Part shown: in pieces, positions 34,314 through 41,667 of the stretch
Position numbering within the stretch: position 1 is the stretch's first letter
Layout: each line of letters opens with the position of its first letter
Assembly: GCF_947077765.1 (NCBI RefSeq)
Contig: NZ_CAMTTF010000004.1
Coordinates: 124,001 to 188,000, forward strand
Reading direction: 5' to 3'
DNA length: 64,000 bases
DNA from: Salinibacter grassmerensis
GTDB lineage: Bacteria > Bacteroidota > Rhodothermia > Rhodothermales > Salinibacteraceae
Position numbers and translations under genes: made by a program
The notes under the pieces: generated by a model
What the model saw: only the letters and a program-made list of their open reading frames with translations
Databases searched by the model: none
Told to the model about the DNA's origin: nothing

Positions 34314-35938
34314 TATTCGATATTAATAGGGGCTTGGTCGCTTGCCTGTTGCTCCTGTGCTCTCGTGATTTGCTGTTCACGGGCTTCGGCAAGCAACTCT
34401 TCTTCTTCATATTCTATGTTCATTAATTCTAGGATCCTGCCGACTACGCGACTTTTGGTTTCCGGCGGCAGTTCTATCGATGGAACGTCAAAGAAGATCG
34501 ACCGAAGCTTTTTGGCTTGCGCCTCTTTGTTTGTCGGTTCGAAGTCCGACGTTCTGCTTACAGTTGCTTGCCCCCAAAGCGACGGAGAGTTTTGAAAGTA
34601 AACCTGTTCGAGAAGCTGCAACACCTTCTGCTCTCCACGGTCTAGCTCGTTTTTAAAGACGTTTAGGATAGCCTCTAAGCCGCTTCGAAAGTCCTGCCGT
34701 AGCTCTGTTGCGGTTTTCTGTACGGCGCTGTCTTGGTTGTTAAGAAAGAAGCTCTTGTACAAGTCCGCTTCTTTGCGCTTGATCGTGTCGCTGTAACTCT
34801 CGACGGGTTCGGCAGAAGGGTTGATAAACTGCCCCTTGCCTTGTACAGTGCGCCCCCCTCTCGTAAGTGTTCGCCGTGCCTCTTCAAAGCCTTGGTCTTC
34901 TACGTCGAGCGTAAGCAGTTGCGCGTTCATCATACGCTGCTTGTGGTCGCGTTCGGACTGTTTTTGAAAGATCCTGTTTGCCTTTACTGCAAGCTCCGAA
35001 CCGACGTTAATATCAAGCTCCATTTCGACAACCGGAATCGTTTTGCTGCTTTCGTCTTGCTCTGCTCCGTCGTAAAACTCGTACGTTCCAGAGATAGGGT
35101 TGCCGTCGTCGTCGGTTACTCGAACAACTTCGTCGTCTTGCTTTCTGTATCTGTCGAAGCCTTCACGGTGGTAGTGAATGTACTCAACTTGTTCTCTGCG
35201 CTTGGACTTCAAAGACGGCTCTATAACCCTCGTGTCTTGAACTAGCAGTTCTACAAGGTTGCCCCCCTCGTACTTTTTGTTAACGACGTTGCGCGGATCG
35301 ATAAATTTAATTTTTGCTTCGTCGTCGCCCTCTTCACTTAGCCCCTCTACCAAGACGTAGGCTTTGTCGAACTTCAAAAGTTGTATAAGCAAGTCCTGAA
35401 ATTTTTCGCTCCACGAAGTACCCTTTCCATCGGCTTCTTTTTTTAGCTTAGAAGCTACGTCGCCTCTTGCAGGGTGATTTTTAAGCCCTCTGTCTTGGTC
35501 GTCTTCTTGCCAAGTGCGCTTATTTTTGTCGGCTACTGCCGCCATCATTCCGGCATAGGTGTTTACGACTCGTGCAAAGTGGTTCGTGTAGTCCGACGTT
35601 TTAAGGCGGTCAACGTAGTTTTGCAGCGGCTCTCGTGGCACCCTTGGAAGGTACGTTCCATACATACCGTCGTCTCCAAGCGTAATCGACTTCTTTTTTA
35701 GCACTTCCGATACCTCTACTTCGCCGTTATCTTTTATCTCGTCTACAACAAAGTCAACGGTCGCACTGTCAAGCGTGCTTTCCATCTTGCTTCCAAGACG
35801 GGTCGACTTATCTGCAATTTCGTCAATAAGTGCTTGCCCGTCGTAGTGCTTGTGCTGGTACGTCCACTTCTTGCGGTTTTCTCTATACTCTTTACACCGC
35901 TTGTCCAGCCAAGTTGATTTTTTGTTTCTGTGTGCCAT
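34313..35938 (-). CDS. Portal protein
   Basis: A 541-residue protein of the DUF4055-like portal type. Segments supporting this: YLPRVPREPLQNYVDRLKTS, FARVVNTYAGMMAAVADKNK, WSEKFQDLLIQLLKFDKAYV (wing/stem), and the C-terminal EARRTLTRGGRTVQGKGQF and FRSGLEAILNVFKNELDRGE. It lies between terminase and MuF genes and forms the dodecameric DNA gate of the head. Length fits the family. Confidence 0.87.
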   Translation of the reverse strand: MAHRNKKSTWLDKRCKEYRENRKKWTYQHKHYDGQALIDEIADKSTRLGSKMESTLDSATVDFVVDEIKDNGEVEVSEVLKKKSITLGDDGMYGTYLPRVPREPLQNYVDRLKTSDYTNHFARVVNTYAGMMAAVADKNKRTWQEDDQDRGLKNHPARGDVASKLKKEADGKGTSWSEKFQDLLIQLLKFDKAYVLVEGLSEEGDDEAKIKFIDPRNVVNKKYEGGNLVELLVQDTRVIEPSLKSKRREQVEYIHYHREGFDRYRKQDDEVVRVTDDDGNPISGTYEFYDGAEQDESSKTIPVVEMELDINVGSELAVKANRIFQKQSERDHKQRMMNAQLLTLDVEDQGFEEARRTLTRGGRTVQGKGQFINPSAEPVESYSDTIKRKEADLYKSFFLNNQDSAVQKTATELRQDFRSGLEAILNVFKNELDRGEQKVLQLLEQVYFQNSPSLWGQATVSRTSDFEPTNKEAQAKKLRSIFFDVPSIELPPETKSRVVGRILELMNIEYEEEELLAEAREQQITRAQEQQASDQAPINIE

Positions 35939-35972
35939 ATTAGTTTTGTTTGACGTTCACCTTTTAGATATG

Positions 35973-37406
35973 CTAAAAGAAGGGTCTGTTCATTTTGAAT
36001 CCACCCTTTGTTTGCTTGCTGTTTTCTTCGTCTTCGCTAAGGTGTTCGATAGCTTGGGAAAAGGCGTCTGCTAGGTCGTCGTGTTGTCCGTTCGGAAACT
36101 CTAATATGCCCTGCTTTTTGTCGAGCAAAAGAGTCGAGTAGCAGTCCGGATGCACGAATATATTTTTATCGTTTACAGACATTTTTGCTATCTTTGCTCG
36201 TGCAACCTTATCGCCCTGCACGTCTACTTCTTCGGCTGGAAGCCCGTTGCGCGTAAGAGCTTGTACTAGGCTTTTGCCGGAAGCCTTATTCTCTATCATT
36301 ATCGGGCAGTCGTATCGGGATATGCTCTGCAAAAGCTCCGGTAGTTCAAGCCAATCGAAGCCTACGTCGAGCACATAGACGTTACCGCTCCGGTCTTTTG
36401 CCGCTTTCACCCAAGCAGAAGCAGAGTTTTGTTCGTTCTCTGTGTAAGCTGCGTCTACGTGCAAGCCTGTATCAACTAGCTCCACAGAATCGGGCTTTCT
36501 CATCCCGAAAAGGTCTTCTTTCCAGATATTACCGGACTCCGGTGCTGGTCGCTGTTGGTACAGAGCGTTCCACTTGTAAGCCCCCTGCGTGCCTTTAATC
36601 TGCTTCAAGTCCTCTACGTCGTACCTTTCGGGGCACAAGGCTTCCCCTGCCTCTCTGTCTGTCCGAACGACGTTGCAGCCGTCCGGATAGTCGATCTCGT
36701 TTTCTTCTTTAAGCGCCGGAAAGCTAACGATCCTCCAACCCTCCGGTCTGTCTGCTTCTCTCTCTTGCTGTAAGAGCGTTCCTGCAAGGTCCTTTCTGTG
36801 CCAACGTGTATGGATTACGATAACAGAAGCGTTCGGCTCTAAGCGGGTGTAAAAGTCGCTGCTAAACCACTCCCGCAAGCTTTCCCGCTTTGTGCGGCTG
36901 AAAGCGTCTTCTATGCCCTTAATCGGGTCGTCTATAATAGCAAGGTCGAACCCCTTGCCTGTGATCGATCCCCCAACAGAGGTTCCAAAGAAGCCGCCGT
37001 TTTTATCTGTCTTCCAGTCGGTTTTTGCTTTTGTGGATTTAGATATACTGCCGTCCGACCGCCTGAAAAAGCGCCGTGCCTCTTCGGAGTGGTCGGAAAC
37101 AAAGTCTGCGTTGTAGCCGACGATACCGACGTTCTTGCTTGGGTTGCGGTACAAGTAGTACGCAGAAAAGAGTTGTGTAGCCGTTAGAGACTTGCCGTGT
37201 CGAGGCGGCATAAACATCATAAGGCGGTCGTTTTTGCCTCTCTCGACCGCTTCAAGCTCTTCTACAACCCGCTCTATGTGGTCGTAAAACTTGTAGTCTG
37301 GAAAGACCTGCTTGATAAACTGCCGGAAGCTTTTCTTCTCTTCCTCTTCGGTAAGCTCTTCAAGCTCGTTTACTAATTTAGATTTGGCGTCTTCGTCGTT
37401 AAAGAT
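35973..37406 (-). CDS. Terminase large subunit, apparent non-ATG start
   Basis: Packaging motor ATPase-nuclease. Walker A is MPPRHGKSLTATQ, Walker B is FDLAIIDDPIKG, and the arginine/coupling region is VIVIHTRWHRKDLAGTLL. Nuclease acids appear in HVDAAYTENEQNS, IMIENKASGKSL and GQHDDLADAFSQAIEH. The first ATG (37220) lies only a few codons before Walker A. Yet the preceding 62 codons encode the expected family N-terminus (SFRQFIKQVFPDYKF, VEELEAVERGKNDRL). No ATG, GTG or TTG occurs in that stretch. The frame follows directly after the TerS TAA, so initiation at ATC (37406), or readthrough of that TAA, is proposed. Confidence 0.85.
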   Translation of the reverse strand: MFNDEDAKSKLVNELEELTEEEEKKSFRQFIKQVFPDYKFYDHIERVVEELEAVERGKNDRLMMFMPPRHGKSLTATQLFSAYYLYRNPSKNVGIVGYNADFVSDHSEEARRFFRRSDGSISKSTKAKTDWKTDKNGGFFGTSVGGSITGKGFDLAIIDDPIKGIEDAFSRTKRESLREWFSSDFYTRLEPNASVIVIHTRWHRKDLAGTLLQQEREADRPEGWRIVSFPALKEENEIDYPDGCNVVRTDREAGEALCPERYDVEDLKQIKGTQGAYKWNALYQQRPAPESGNIWKEDLFGMRKPDSVELVDTGLHVDAAYTENEQNSASAWVKAAKDRSGNVYVLDVGFDWLELPELLQSISRYDCPIMIENKASGKSLVQALTRNGLPAEEVDVQGDKVARAKIAKMSVNDKNIFVHPDCYSTLLLDKKQGILEFPNGQHDDLADAFSQAIEHLSEDEENSKQTKGGFKMNRPFF

Positions 37407-37415
37407 ATCGCTTAA

Positions 37416-38153
37416 TTAACCTTGAAATACTTTCTTTATGTCGTTAATAACTTTGCGCTGCGCGTCTTTGTCTGCGTGCTGCTCCAAAGAGGTTTTGAGC
37501 ACTTCGATAAGTTTATCTACCTCTTTCATCGTAAGAGCGTGGTTAGCTTCAACGTCTTTCTTTGCTTTCCACGTCTTCGTTATGTCCCTGCTTACTTTAA
37601 GAAGCGTTTCTTCGGTTACGTTTTCTGCGTCGTCAAAGCGCTCTAGAAGATTCTGCTGTACGGCTTTCTGCAAAGCCATTTCGTCTTCGATGCTGTCAAG
37701 CCGTTCGTCGTTTAAGAACCGCTCCATCTTTTCTTGAAGCTCGTTGTCGCTGTCCTCTTGAATTTTGTAGATCGGCTTTAAGTAGTCCTGCACAGGTGGG
37801 TTTTCTTTTGTCCCGCCGCCGTGCATACGGCACGTGTCGAACCCGTTTCTAGCAGGGTTGCGGCACCGCTTGCCTGTGTTCTGCGTGGTGGCGGTGCAAC
37901 GCTTAACGGGTTGCTTCCCCCCTTTTCCATCGGGGATCATAATGTGATCTTGGGATTCGGGGTAGTCCTTATAGCCCCTGGACTCGTGCCGCTTTTCGTA
38001 GAGCTTGCGCCTTTGCTCTTGGCTTAAGTGCTCTTTGCCCGGATCTTGCGCAAACTGCCTGTTCAAAGACTTCGCTTCGTCTTCTGTGTAAACAGAGTCG
38101 AAGTTCTCCCAATCAACGTCTTCGATATTATTTATTTTGCTAAGATCTGCCAT
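37416..38153 (-). CDS. Terminase small subunit-like protein with Cys/His motif
   Basis: A 245-residue protein. A central zinc-type motif (RCTATTQNTGKRCRNPA, then CRMHGGG, about residues 84-113) is found in many phage terminase-linked proteins. The C-terminal half is coiled coil (ALTMKEVDKLIEVLKTSLEQ). It is immediately upstream of, and in the same frame as, the large terminase. A TerS role is inferred from order. Its start overlaps the stop of the preceding small gene (TAATG). Confidence 0.7.
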   Translation of the reverse strand: MADLSKINNIEDVDWENFDSVYTEDEAKSLNRQFAQDPGKEHLSQEQRRKLYEKRHESRGYKDYPESQDHIMIPDGKGGKQPVKRCTATTQNTGKRCRNPARNGFDTCRMHGGGTKENPPVQDYLKPIYKIQEDSDNELQEKMERFLNDERLDSIEDEMALQKAVQQNLLERFDDAENVTEETLLKVSRDITKTWKAKKDVEANHALTMKEVDKLIEVLKTSLEQHADKDAQRKVINDIKKVFQG

Positions 38154-38296
38154 TATTCTTCGTAATCTGTGTTCTCTTCAACCCAGTCTTCGACTAGCTC
38201 TTTCATAGTCTTGCCTTCTTTTGCAGACTGGACTTTAAGAAACGTGTGGTGATCTTCGCTTACGGTAACTTCTTTTGTATCTCTTGTGTTAGCCAT
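38153..38296 (-). CDS. Small ribbon-helix-helix-like protein
   Basis: A 47-residue protein. KEVTVSEDHHTFLKVQSAKE followed by GKTMKELVEDWVEEN matches a beta strand plus two helices, as in Arc/CopG repressors. The TAA overlaps the TerS ATG by one base, so the two are translationally coupled. Possible late-gene regulator or TerS partner; no partner evidence. Confidence 0.65.
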   Translation of the reverse strand: MANTRDTKEVTVSEDHHTFLKVQSAKEGKTMKELVEDWVEENTDYEE

Positions 38297-38298
38297 AA

Positions 38299-38658
38299 TT
38301 AATTAATCATTTCTAGGATTCCGGAGATTTGGTTTCCGTTAAGGCTGTTTGGCACGTCTTCTGCCTTGACGGTTTCAATCTCTACTTCTCTCGTTTTTTC
38401 TTCTAGCTCTCGAATCTCGTCTTTTGCTTCGTTTTTGGCTTCGGCGCTTTGAAAAGCATATAGCCCGTCTTCTGTCGGTTCGCCGTACTCCTGTTGAATC
38501 TCTCGAACTTGCTTTTGCACGTCTTGCGCCAGCGGTTCAAGCGTCCGCTTGTTGCGTGCCCCTGCTAGGTTAAAGTTCCAAGCGTGGTCGTAGTCGTCTT
38601 CAAGAACGTTTTTTAGTTCGGCGTAAAGGTTGACAATTCTGCTGTTTTGGATCTGCAT
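38299..38658 (-). CDS. Unknown phage protein upstream of terminase
   Basis: Not recognised; 119 residues from the ATG at 38658 (MQIQNSRIVNLYAELKNVLE), with an in-frame ATG at 38715 as an alternative. Acidic and largely helical with a Glu/Lys-rich heptad stretch (EAKNEAKDEIRELEEKTREV). The 38658 start leaves an A-rich leader with the CGAACC motif and an upstream TATACTT box, matching other phage promoters; this is why it is preferred. It is probably the first gene of the packaging-head transcript. Confidence 0.65.
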   Translation of the reverse strand: MQIQNSRIVNLYAELKNVLEDDYDHAWNFNLAGARNKRTLEPLAQDVQKQVREIQQEYGEPTEDGLYAFQSAEAKNEAKDEIRELEEKTREVEIETVKAEDVPNSLNGNQISGILEMIN

Positions 38659-38675
38659 AATTTGTGTTTGTTTTT

Positions 38676-38787
38676 GGTTCGTGTCCTTGACTGCACTGTT
38701 AAGTATAATAGGCATAACTCTTGTTTTCCGTAAATAGAGTTATACTTAATAATAGAGCAGGCAAGTTGCTTGCCCTTTCCGAACCAC
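38676..38787. promoter_or_regulatory. Divergent phage promoter region
   Basis: Two head-out copies of a TATACTT motif: leftward at 38707-38701 and rightward at 38741-38747. They are followed on each side by CGAACC (38681-38676 leftward; 38780-38785 rightward) and A-rich leaders to the ATGs at 38658 and 38806. A short GGCAAG/CTTGCC hairpin lies at 38760-38774. Likely controls the terminase operon and the lipoprotein gene. Confidence 0.5.
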
Positions 38788-38805
38788 AAACAAAAACTTA
38801 TTACT

Positions 38806-39159
38806 ATGACTCGTTTTATTACTATTATCGCTTTCGCCTTTGCGCTTGTAGGTTGCACCGGAGCCGGAGAACTTGCAGAGAAAAGAGGTTACACCGGAGC
38901 TAAGAAGCAGTGTATGAGCAAAGACAAACCCGACGTGTACTGCGGCGGTCGCTACACCTTAGAAGACGTGCAGACCATAAACGAAAACAACTACGTGGCT
39001 AGCTTAACGTACTCTGCTAACCCTCGTCCGGACGTTCTTATCGGCTGTTGGCGGTCCGATATGTTCGGCGTAACGAACTGCTATATGTTCGAAAAGAGAA
39101 GCGGCGTCTGGAAGGTTGAAAGCCACTCTCAAGGCTCTTACAGGTCGTTTGCTTATTAA
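38806..39159 (+). CDS. Phage-encoded lipoprotein (candidate lysogenic conversion gene)
   Basis: A 117-residue protein with a lipoprotein signal: MTRFITIIAFAFALVGCTGA, lipobox LVGC. The mature part has four further Cys (KKQCMS, VYCGG, IGCW, TNCYMF), suggesting two disulfides, and ends VESHSQGSYRSFAY. It is alone on the plus strand inside the leftward late operon, with its own promoter-like region and terminator, which is the classic moron layout. Surface exposure in the lysogen, for example superinfection exclusion, is inferred. Family not recognised. Confidence 0.75.
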   Translation: MTRFITIIAFAFALVGCTGAGELAEKRGYTGAKKQCMSKDKPDVYCGGRYTLEDVQTINENNYVASLTYSANPRPDVLIGCWRSDMFGVTNCYMFEKRSGVWKVESHSQGSYRSFAY

Positions 39160-39177
39160 ACTTCCCTTCAACAGCAA

Positions 39178-39205
39178 AGCCCCCCGGCGACGGGGGGCTT
39201 TTTTT
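39178..39205 (+). terminator. Terminator of the lipoprotein gene
   Basis: AGCCCCCC (39178-39185), 6-base loop, GGGGGGCT (39192-39199), then a run of T (to 39205). The A-rich other side allows weaker action on leftward transcripts as well. Confidence 0.9.
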
Positions 39206-39632
39206 ATTCGTCTATGATCGCTTCCGAGGGTTCAAGCAAAAACACTAGCTTTTCCTTGTGCCCTGTCGCTTCGGCTGTTGTCTTCGGGCACCACTTCGTA
39301 TCTGTCTCCGGTTTGTCCATCTTGCCAAGATCCCACACTAGACGCCCCCCACCTTTGAAGTAGCAAACGTAAAGCGTGTCGTCTATGCCGTCTTTGCGGT
39401 TGTGCCTCTCTGAAAGCGCCTTCATTTTCTTCGCTTCCAGAATCCAAGTGTCGTACTTGCCTTTCGGCACGTTGCGGTGTTTGATCTCGACTTGTGCCGT
39501 TTGTCCCGCTACTTCAAGTTCTGCGTCGTAAATCGATTTCGGGTCGTCGGAAAAGTCTATGTCCGCTTCGTTCCAGTTTTCTTTAAAGCGCTCTCTTCCT
39601 TTCTTCTCTGCCTGTGAAAAAGAATCGTTAAT
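39204..39632 (-). CDS. PD-(D/E)XK-like nuclease, apparent ATT start
   Basis: A 142-residue protein if started at ATT (39632). Conserved-looking core: SIYDAELEVAGQTAQVEIKH (D...E.K-type nuclease core), then YDTWILEAKKMKAL and DDTLYVCYFKGGGRLVWDL. The only usual start is a GTG at 39470, which would delete the core strands. No ATG or TTG exists upstream of it in frame before a TAA. ATT lies where an A-rich leader (ACTAAACTAAA) ends. It could be a Holliday-junction or recombination nuclease; function inferred from fold pattern only. Confidence 0.6.
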   Translation of the reverse strand: MNDSFSQAEKKGRERFKENWNEADIDFSDDPKSIYDAELEVAGQTAQVEIKHRNVPKGKYDTWILEAKKMKALSERHNRKDGIDDTLYVCYFKGGGRLVWDLGKMDKPETDTKWCPKTTAEATGHKEKLVFLLEPSEAIIDE

Positions 39633-39684
39633 TTTAGTTTAGTTGATAGAGCGTCTTCCGCTCCTGTTTGTGGTTCTATGTTTT

Positions 39685-40062
39685 TTATGCTCCGATGAAG
39701 TAACCAATTATAAGACCCCCTGCCACTGTTACATATGACCGAATCTTCTGATATAACTTTTGCTCTTCAAGGCGGCTGATTCGTTCGTCTCTTGCTTTGA
39801 TCCTTTCGTCTTTGATATCAAGCTGTTTTTCGGTTAGCTGCAAGATCGTAGAGTCGCGTAAGGCTTTCTCTTCGTAAAGCTCTATTTGACGGGCTTGCTC
39901 TTCGATAAGACTGTCTTGTAGCTCGACGCGTCGCTTCCGCTCTTCAACGCTTTCTTTCAAGTTGCGCAACGCTTCTGTCGAGACAGTTACGCTATCCGTC
40001 TGCGCTTTTGCAGGGCACGTAAGAAAGGCTACGATAAGCAGAGCAGCGAAAACTTTATTCAT
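39685..40062 (-). CDS. Secreted coiled-coil/TM protein, spanin-like
   Basis: A 125-residue protein. The signal peptide (MNKVFAALLIVAFLTCPAKA) precedes a long coiled coil (about 30-100; RRVELQDSLIEEQARQIELY) and a C-terminal hydrophobic segment SYVTVAGGLIIGYFIGA. This resembles periplasm-spanning lysis proteins. It overlaps the preceding membrane protein gene by 8 bases, and both follow the endolysin gene, making a lysis cassette. Confidence 0.6.
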   Translation of the reverse strand: MNKVFAALLIVAFLTCPAKAQTDSVTVSTEALRNLKESVEERKRRVELQDSLIEEQARQIELYEEKALRDSTILQLTEKQLDIKDERIKARDERISRLEEQKLYQKIRSYVTVAGGLIIGYFIGA

Positions 40063-40414
40063 AACTGTTTGCCCACTTTTTTAGCTGTTCTGCGTCTTCG
40101 TCTGCGGTCCTATCAACGCTTTCAACGTCTTCTCTTAGCCTCTCTGCACGCCGCTTAGACTGTTTTATCTTCTTTTCGGTGTTGTCCTTCTCTTGCTTTG
40201 CTTCGTCTATGCGGTCCTGTGTGCTTCTGCTTTCGCTTTTTAACTTTCGGTCGGCTTTCTGCCAAGCATCGACCCAACTCTTTTGCTTTCCGAAAGCTAG
40301 ATAAAGAGCCGCCAAGAGGATAATAGCAGCCGATACAGCCGCTCGTTTTCCGAAGAGATAGTAGGCAAGGGCAACTGCCCCGCCCGCTGCTAAGACGTAG
40401 AGAAGTGCTTTCAT
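40055..40414 (-). CDS. Two-TM coiled-coil protein, holin or inner spanin-like
   Basis: A 119-residue protein with two N-terminal hydrophobic segments (ALLYVLAAGGAVALAYYLFG and AVSAAIILLAALYLAFGK) and a long charged coiled coil after them (DEAKQEKDNTEKKIKQSKRR). It overlaps the endolysin stop by 4 bases and the next gene by 8. Either a holin with a cytoplasmic tail or an inner spanin; the sequence does not decide. Confidence 0.6.
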   Translation of the reverse strand: MKALLYVLAAGGAVALAYYLFGKRAAVSAAIILLAALYLAFGKQKSWVDAWQKADRKLKSESRSTQDRIDEAKQEKDNTEKKIKQSKRRAERLREDVESVDRTADEDAEQLKKWANSYE

Positions 40415-40785
40415 ATCTGTGCTAAGTGGACGTGCCCCAACTCCGGATATGGAATATTTTCTTCAACGGGCAAGTCGGTTAGGTCGATAGCTCTTGATAG
40501 GCTTTGCGGGTCTTTGTCCGGTACAACTATGTCGGCGGCTTTACCCTTCTTGTGCAAGCTACCGGAGACGCCGCCTACGGCTTTGTTAAGCTCTTCGGAC
40601 CGGAACCCGCTTGTAACTTGCACCGGACGGTTTAAGAAGCTCCGTACAGGCTGCAAGACTTCAACACATAAGCTTCGCAAGTTTTGAATTTGCGAAGCGT
40701 TAGGGGTGTTGTCGATCTCTGGATATTCTGCGGAGCCTGTGAACTCCTGTAAGTCGAAGTTTTTAGTAAGTCGTAGTGTATCCAT
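40411..40785 (-). CDS. Peptidase M15-type endolysin
   Basis: A 124-residue zinc peptidase cutting peptidoglycan cross-bridges or stems. Motifs: NFDLQEFTGS at the start, VTSGFRSEELNKAVGGVSGS, SLHKKGKAADIVVPD (first His and Asp ligands) and GHVHLAQI (last His). This is the short M15 domain (DacB/VanY-like C-terminal family) used as lysin by many phages. No signal peptide, so it needs a holin; candidates are the two genes just downstream and those at 17.2-17.7 kb. Confidence 0.9.
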   Translation of the reverse strand: MDTLRLTKNFDLQEFTGSAEYPEIDNTPNASQIQNLRSLCVEVLQPVRSFLNRPVQVTSGFRSEELNKAVGGVSGSLHKKGKAADIVVPDKDPQSLSRAIDLTDLPVEENIPYPELGHVHLAQI

Positions 40786-40788
40786 TTA

Positions 40789-40935
40789 TTATCTGTTGTC
40801 GATGCCCCAAAGCATAACTTTTTCTTCGTACTTCTCCACTTTGGGCAAACGTTTAGAGTTTTCGTCTACGAGGTCGTATGCTTCGTCAAATTTGCCTGTG
40901 GTTACGTCTTCGTTCTGAATAGAGACGTAAACCAT
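40789..40935 (-). CDS. Small phage protein of unknown function
   Basis: A 48-residue reading frame MVYVSIQNEDVTTGKFDEAY...MLWGIDNR. An in-frame ATG at 40959 would add eight residues; the leader TAAACAAAAT before 40935 resembles other phage starts. It lies a few bases upstream of the endolysin gene. Acidic, no motif. Confidence 0.5.
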   Translation of the reverse strand: MVYVSIQNEDVTTGKFDEAYDLVDENSKRLPKVEKYEEKVMLWGIDNR

Positions 40936-40986
40936 ATTTTGTTTACTTTCAAGCTCCATAGTTCTTTGATTTGTTTTGCGCCCTCT

Positions 40987-41253
40987 TCATTCCTCGTTTA
41001 AGTATCGCTCTATGCGCTCTTCTTTTGCTTCTTGGTCTATCTGCTCCATAATCTTTCGGGCTTGCCGCCGATAGTACTCGTTCTCTCGACGGATCTGCTC
41101 CGACCGTTCAAGCCTTTCGTCTCCAAGTATGCTAACTACGCGTTCGTAAGTAGTGTCGAGCATATCTGCTATTCGAGACGGGGGCATACCGTCTTCAAGG
41201 TGCAGGTTTAAAACCCGCTTGTCATCGAAGTAGTGTTCTTTTTTCTTTCCCAT
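40987..41253 (-). CDS. Small helix-turn-helix-like phage protein
   Basis: An 88-residue protein. The stretch RVLNLHLEDGMPPSRIADML plus TTYERVVSIL fits a helix-turn-helix, followed by a charged helix (RRQARKIMEQIDQEAKEERI). Start overlaps the upstream stop (TAATG). Possible regulator of late genes; no family recognised. Confidence 0.6.
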   Translation of the reverse strand: MGKKKEHYFDDKRVLNLHLEDGMPPSRIADMLDTTYERVVSILGDERLERSEQIRRENEYYRRQARKIMEQIDQEAKEERIERYLNEE

Positions 41254-41471
41254 TAGTTTAGGTTGATTCTGAAAGAGTGATAAGGTTGCTTCGTGCCGAC
41301 TCTATCTGTCGAGTGCAAGTAATAGCTTGTGTTTTGCTTCAAGTCGGTCATTTCTATGCCGATAAACGTTTTCCCGTCTGCGTGCCTTTGTGCGTCTTGA
41401 AAGCCTACGCTCTCGTCTCTTACAACTTTTAGCGTCTCCTGCATTATTACTTCTTTGGTGTATCTGTCCAT
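41253..41471 (-). CDS. Unknown small phage protein
   Basis: A 72-residue protein (MDRYTKEVIMQETLKVV...YHSFRINLN), probably a small alpha/beta domain with a central strand TFIGIEMTDLKQNTSYYL. Coupled to the next gene by a TAATG overlap. Function unknown. Confidence 0.6.
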   Translation of the reverse strand: MDRYTKEVIMQETLKVVRDESVGFQDAQRHADGKTFIGIEMTDLKQNTSYYLHSTDRVGTKQPYHSFRINLN

Positions 41472-41472
41472 A

Positions 41473-41661
41473 TTAGTTTTTTGCCTGACTAAGAATTGCC
41501 CTTTTTCTCAGCGCTTTAAGTTTGTATATAAGTTCTTGCCGTTCAATACCGCACTTTCTCATATACCTAAGCTCGTGATTACAGAATACTTCACTCCTTT
41601 CAAACATTCTTTCGTCGTCGAATTGATTTGCGTATTCTATGTCGCGCGACGTAAATAGCAT
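41473..41661 (-). CDS. Unknown small phage protein
   Basis: A 62-residue protein, mostly helical (RKCGIERQELIYKLKALRKR), with two Cys. It lies between the exonuclease gene and another small gene with almost no spacing. No motif recognised. Confidence 0.5.
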   Translation of the reverse strand: MLFTSRDIEYANQFDDERMFERSEVFCNHELRYMRKCGIERQELIYKLKALRKRAILSQAKN

Positions 41662-41667
41662 AATATA

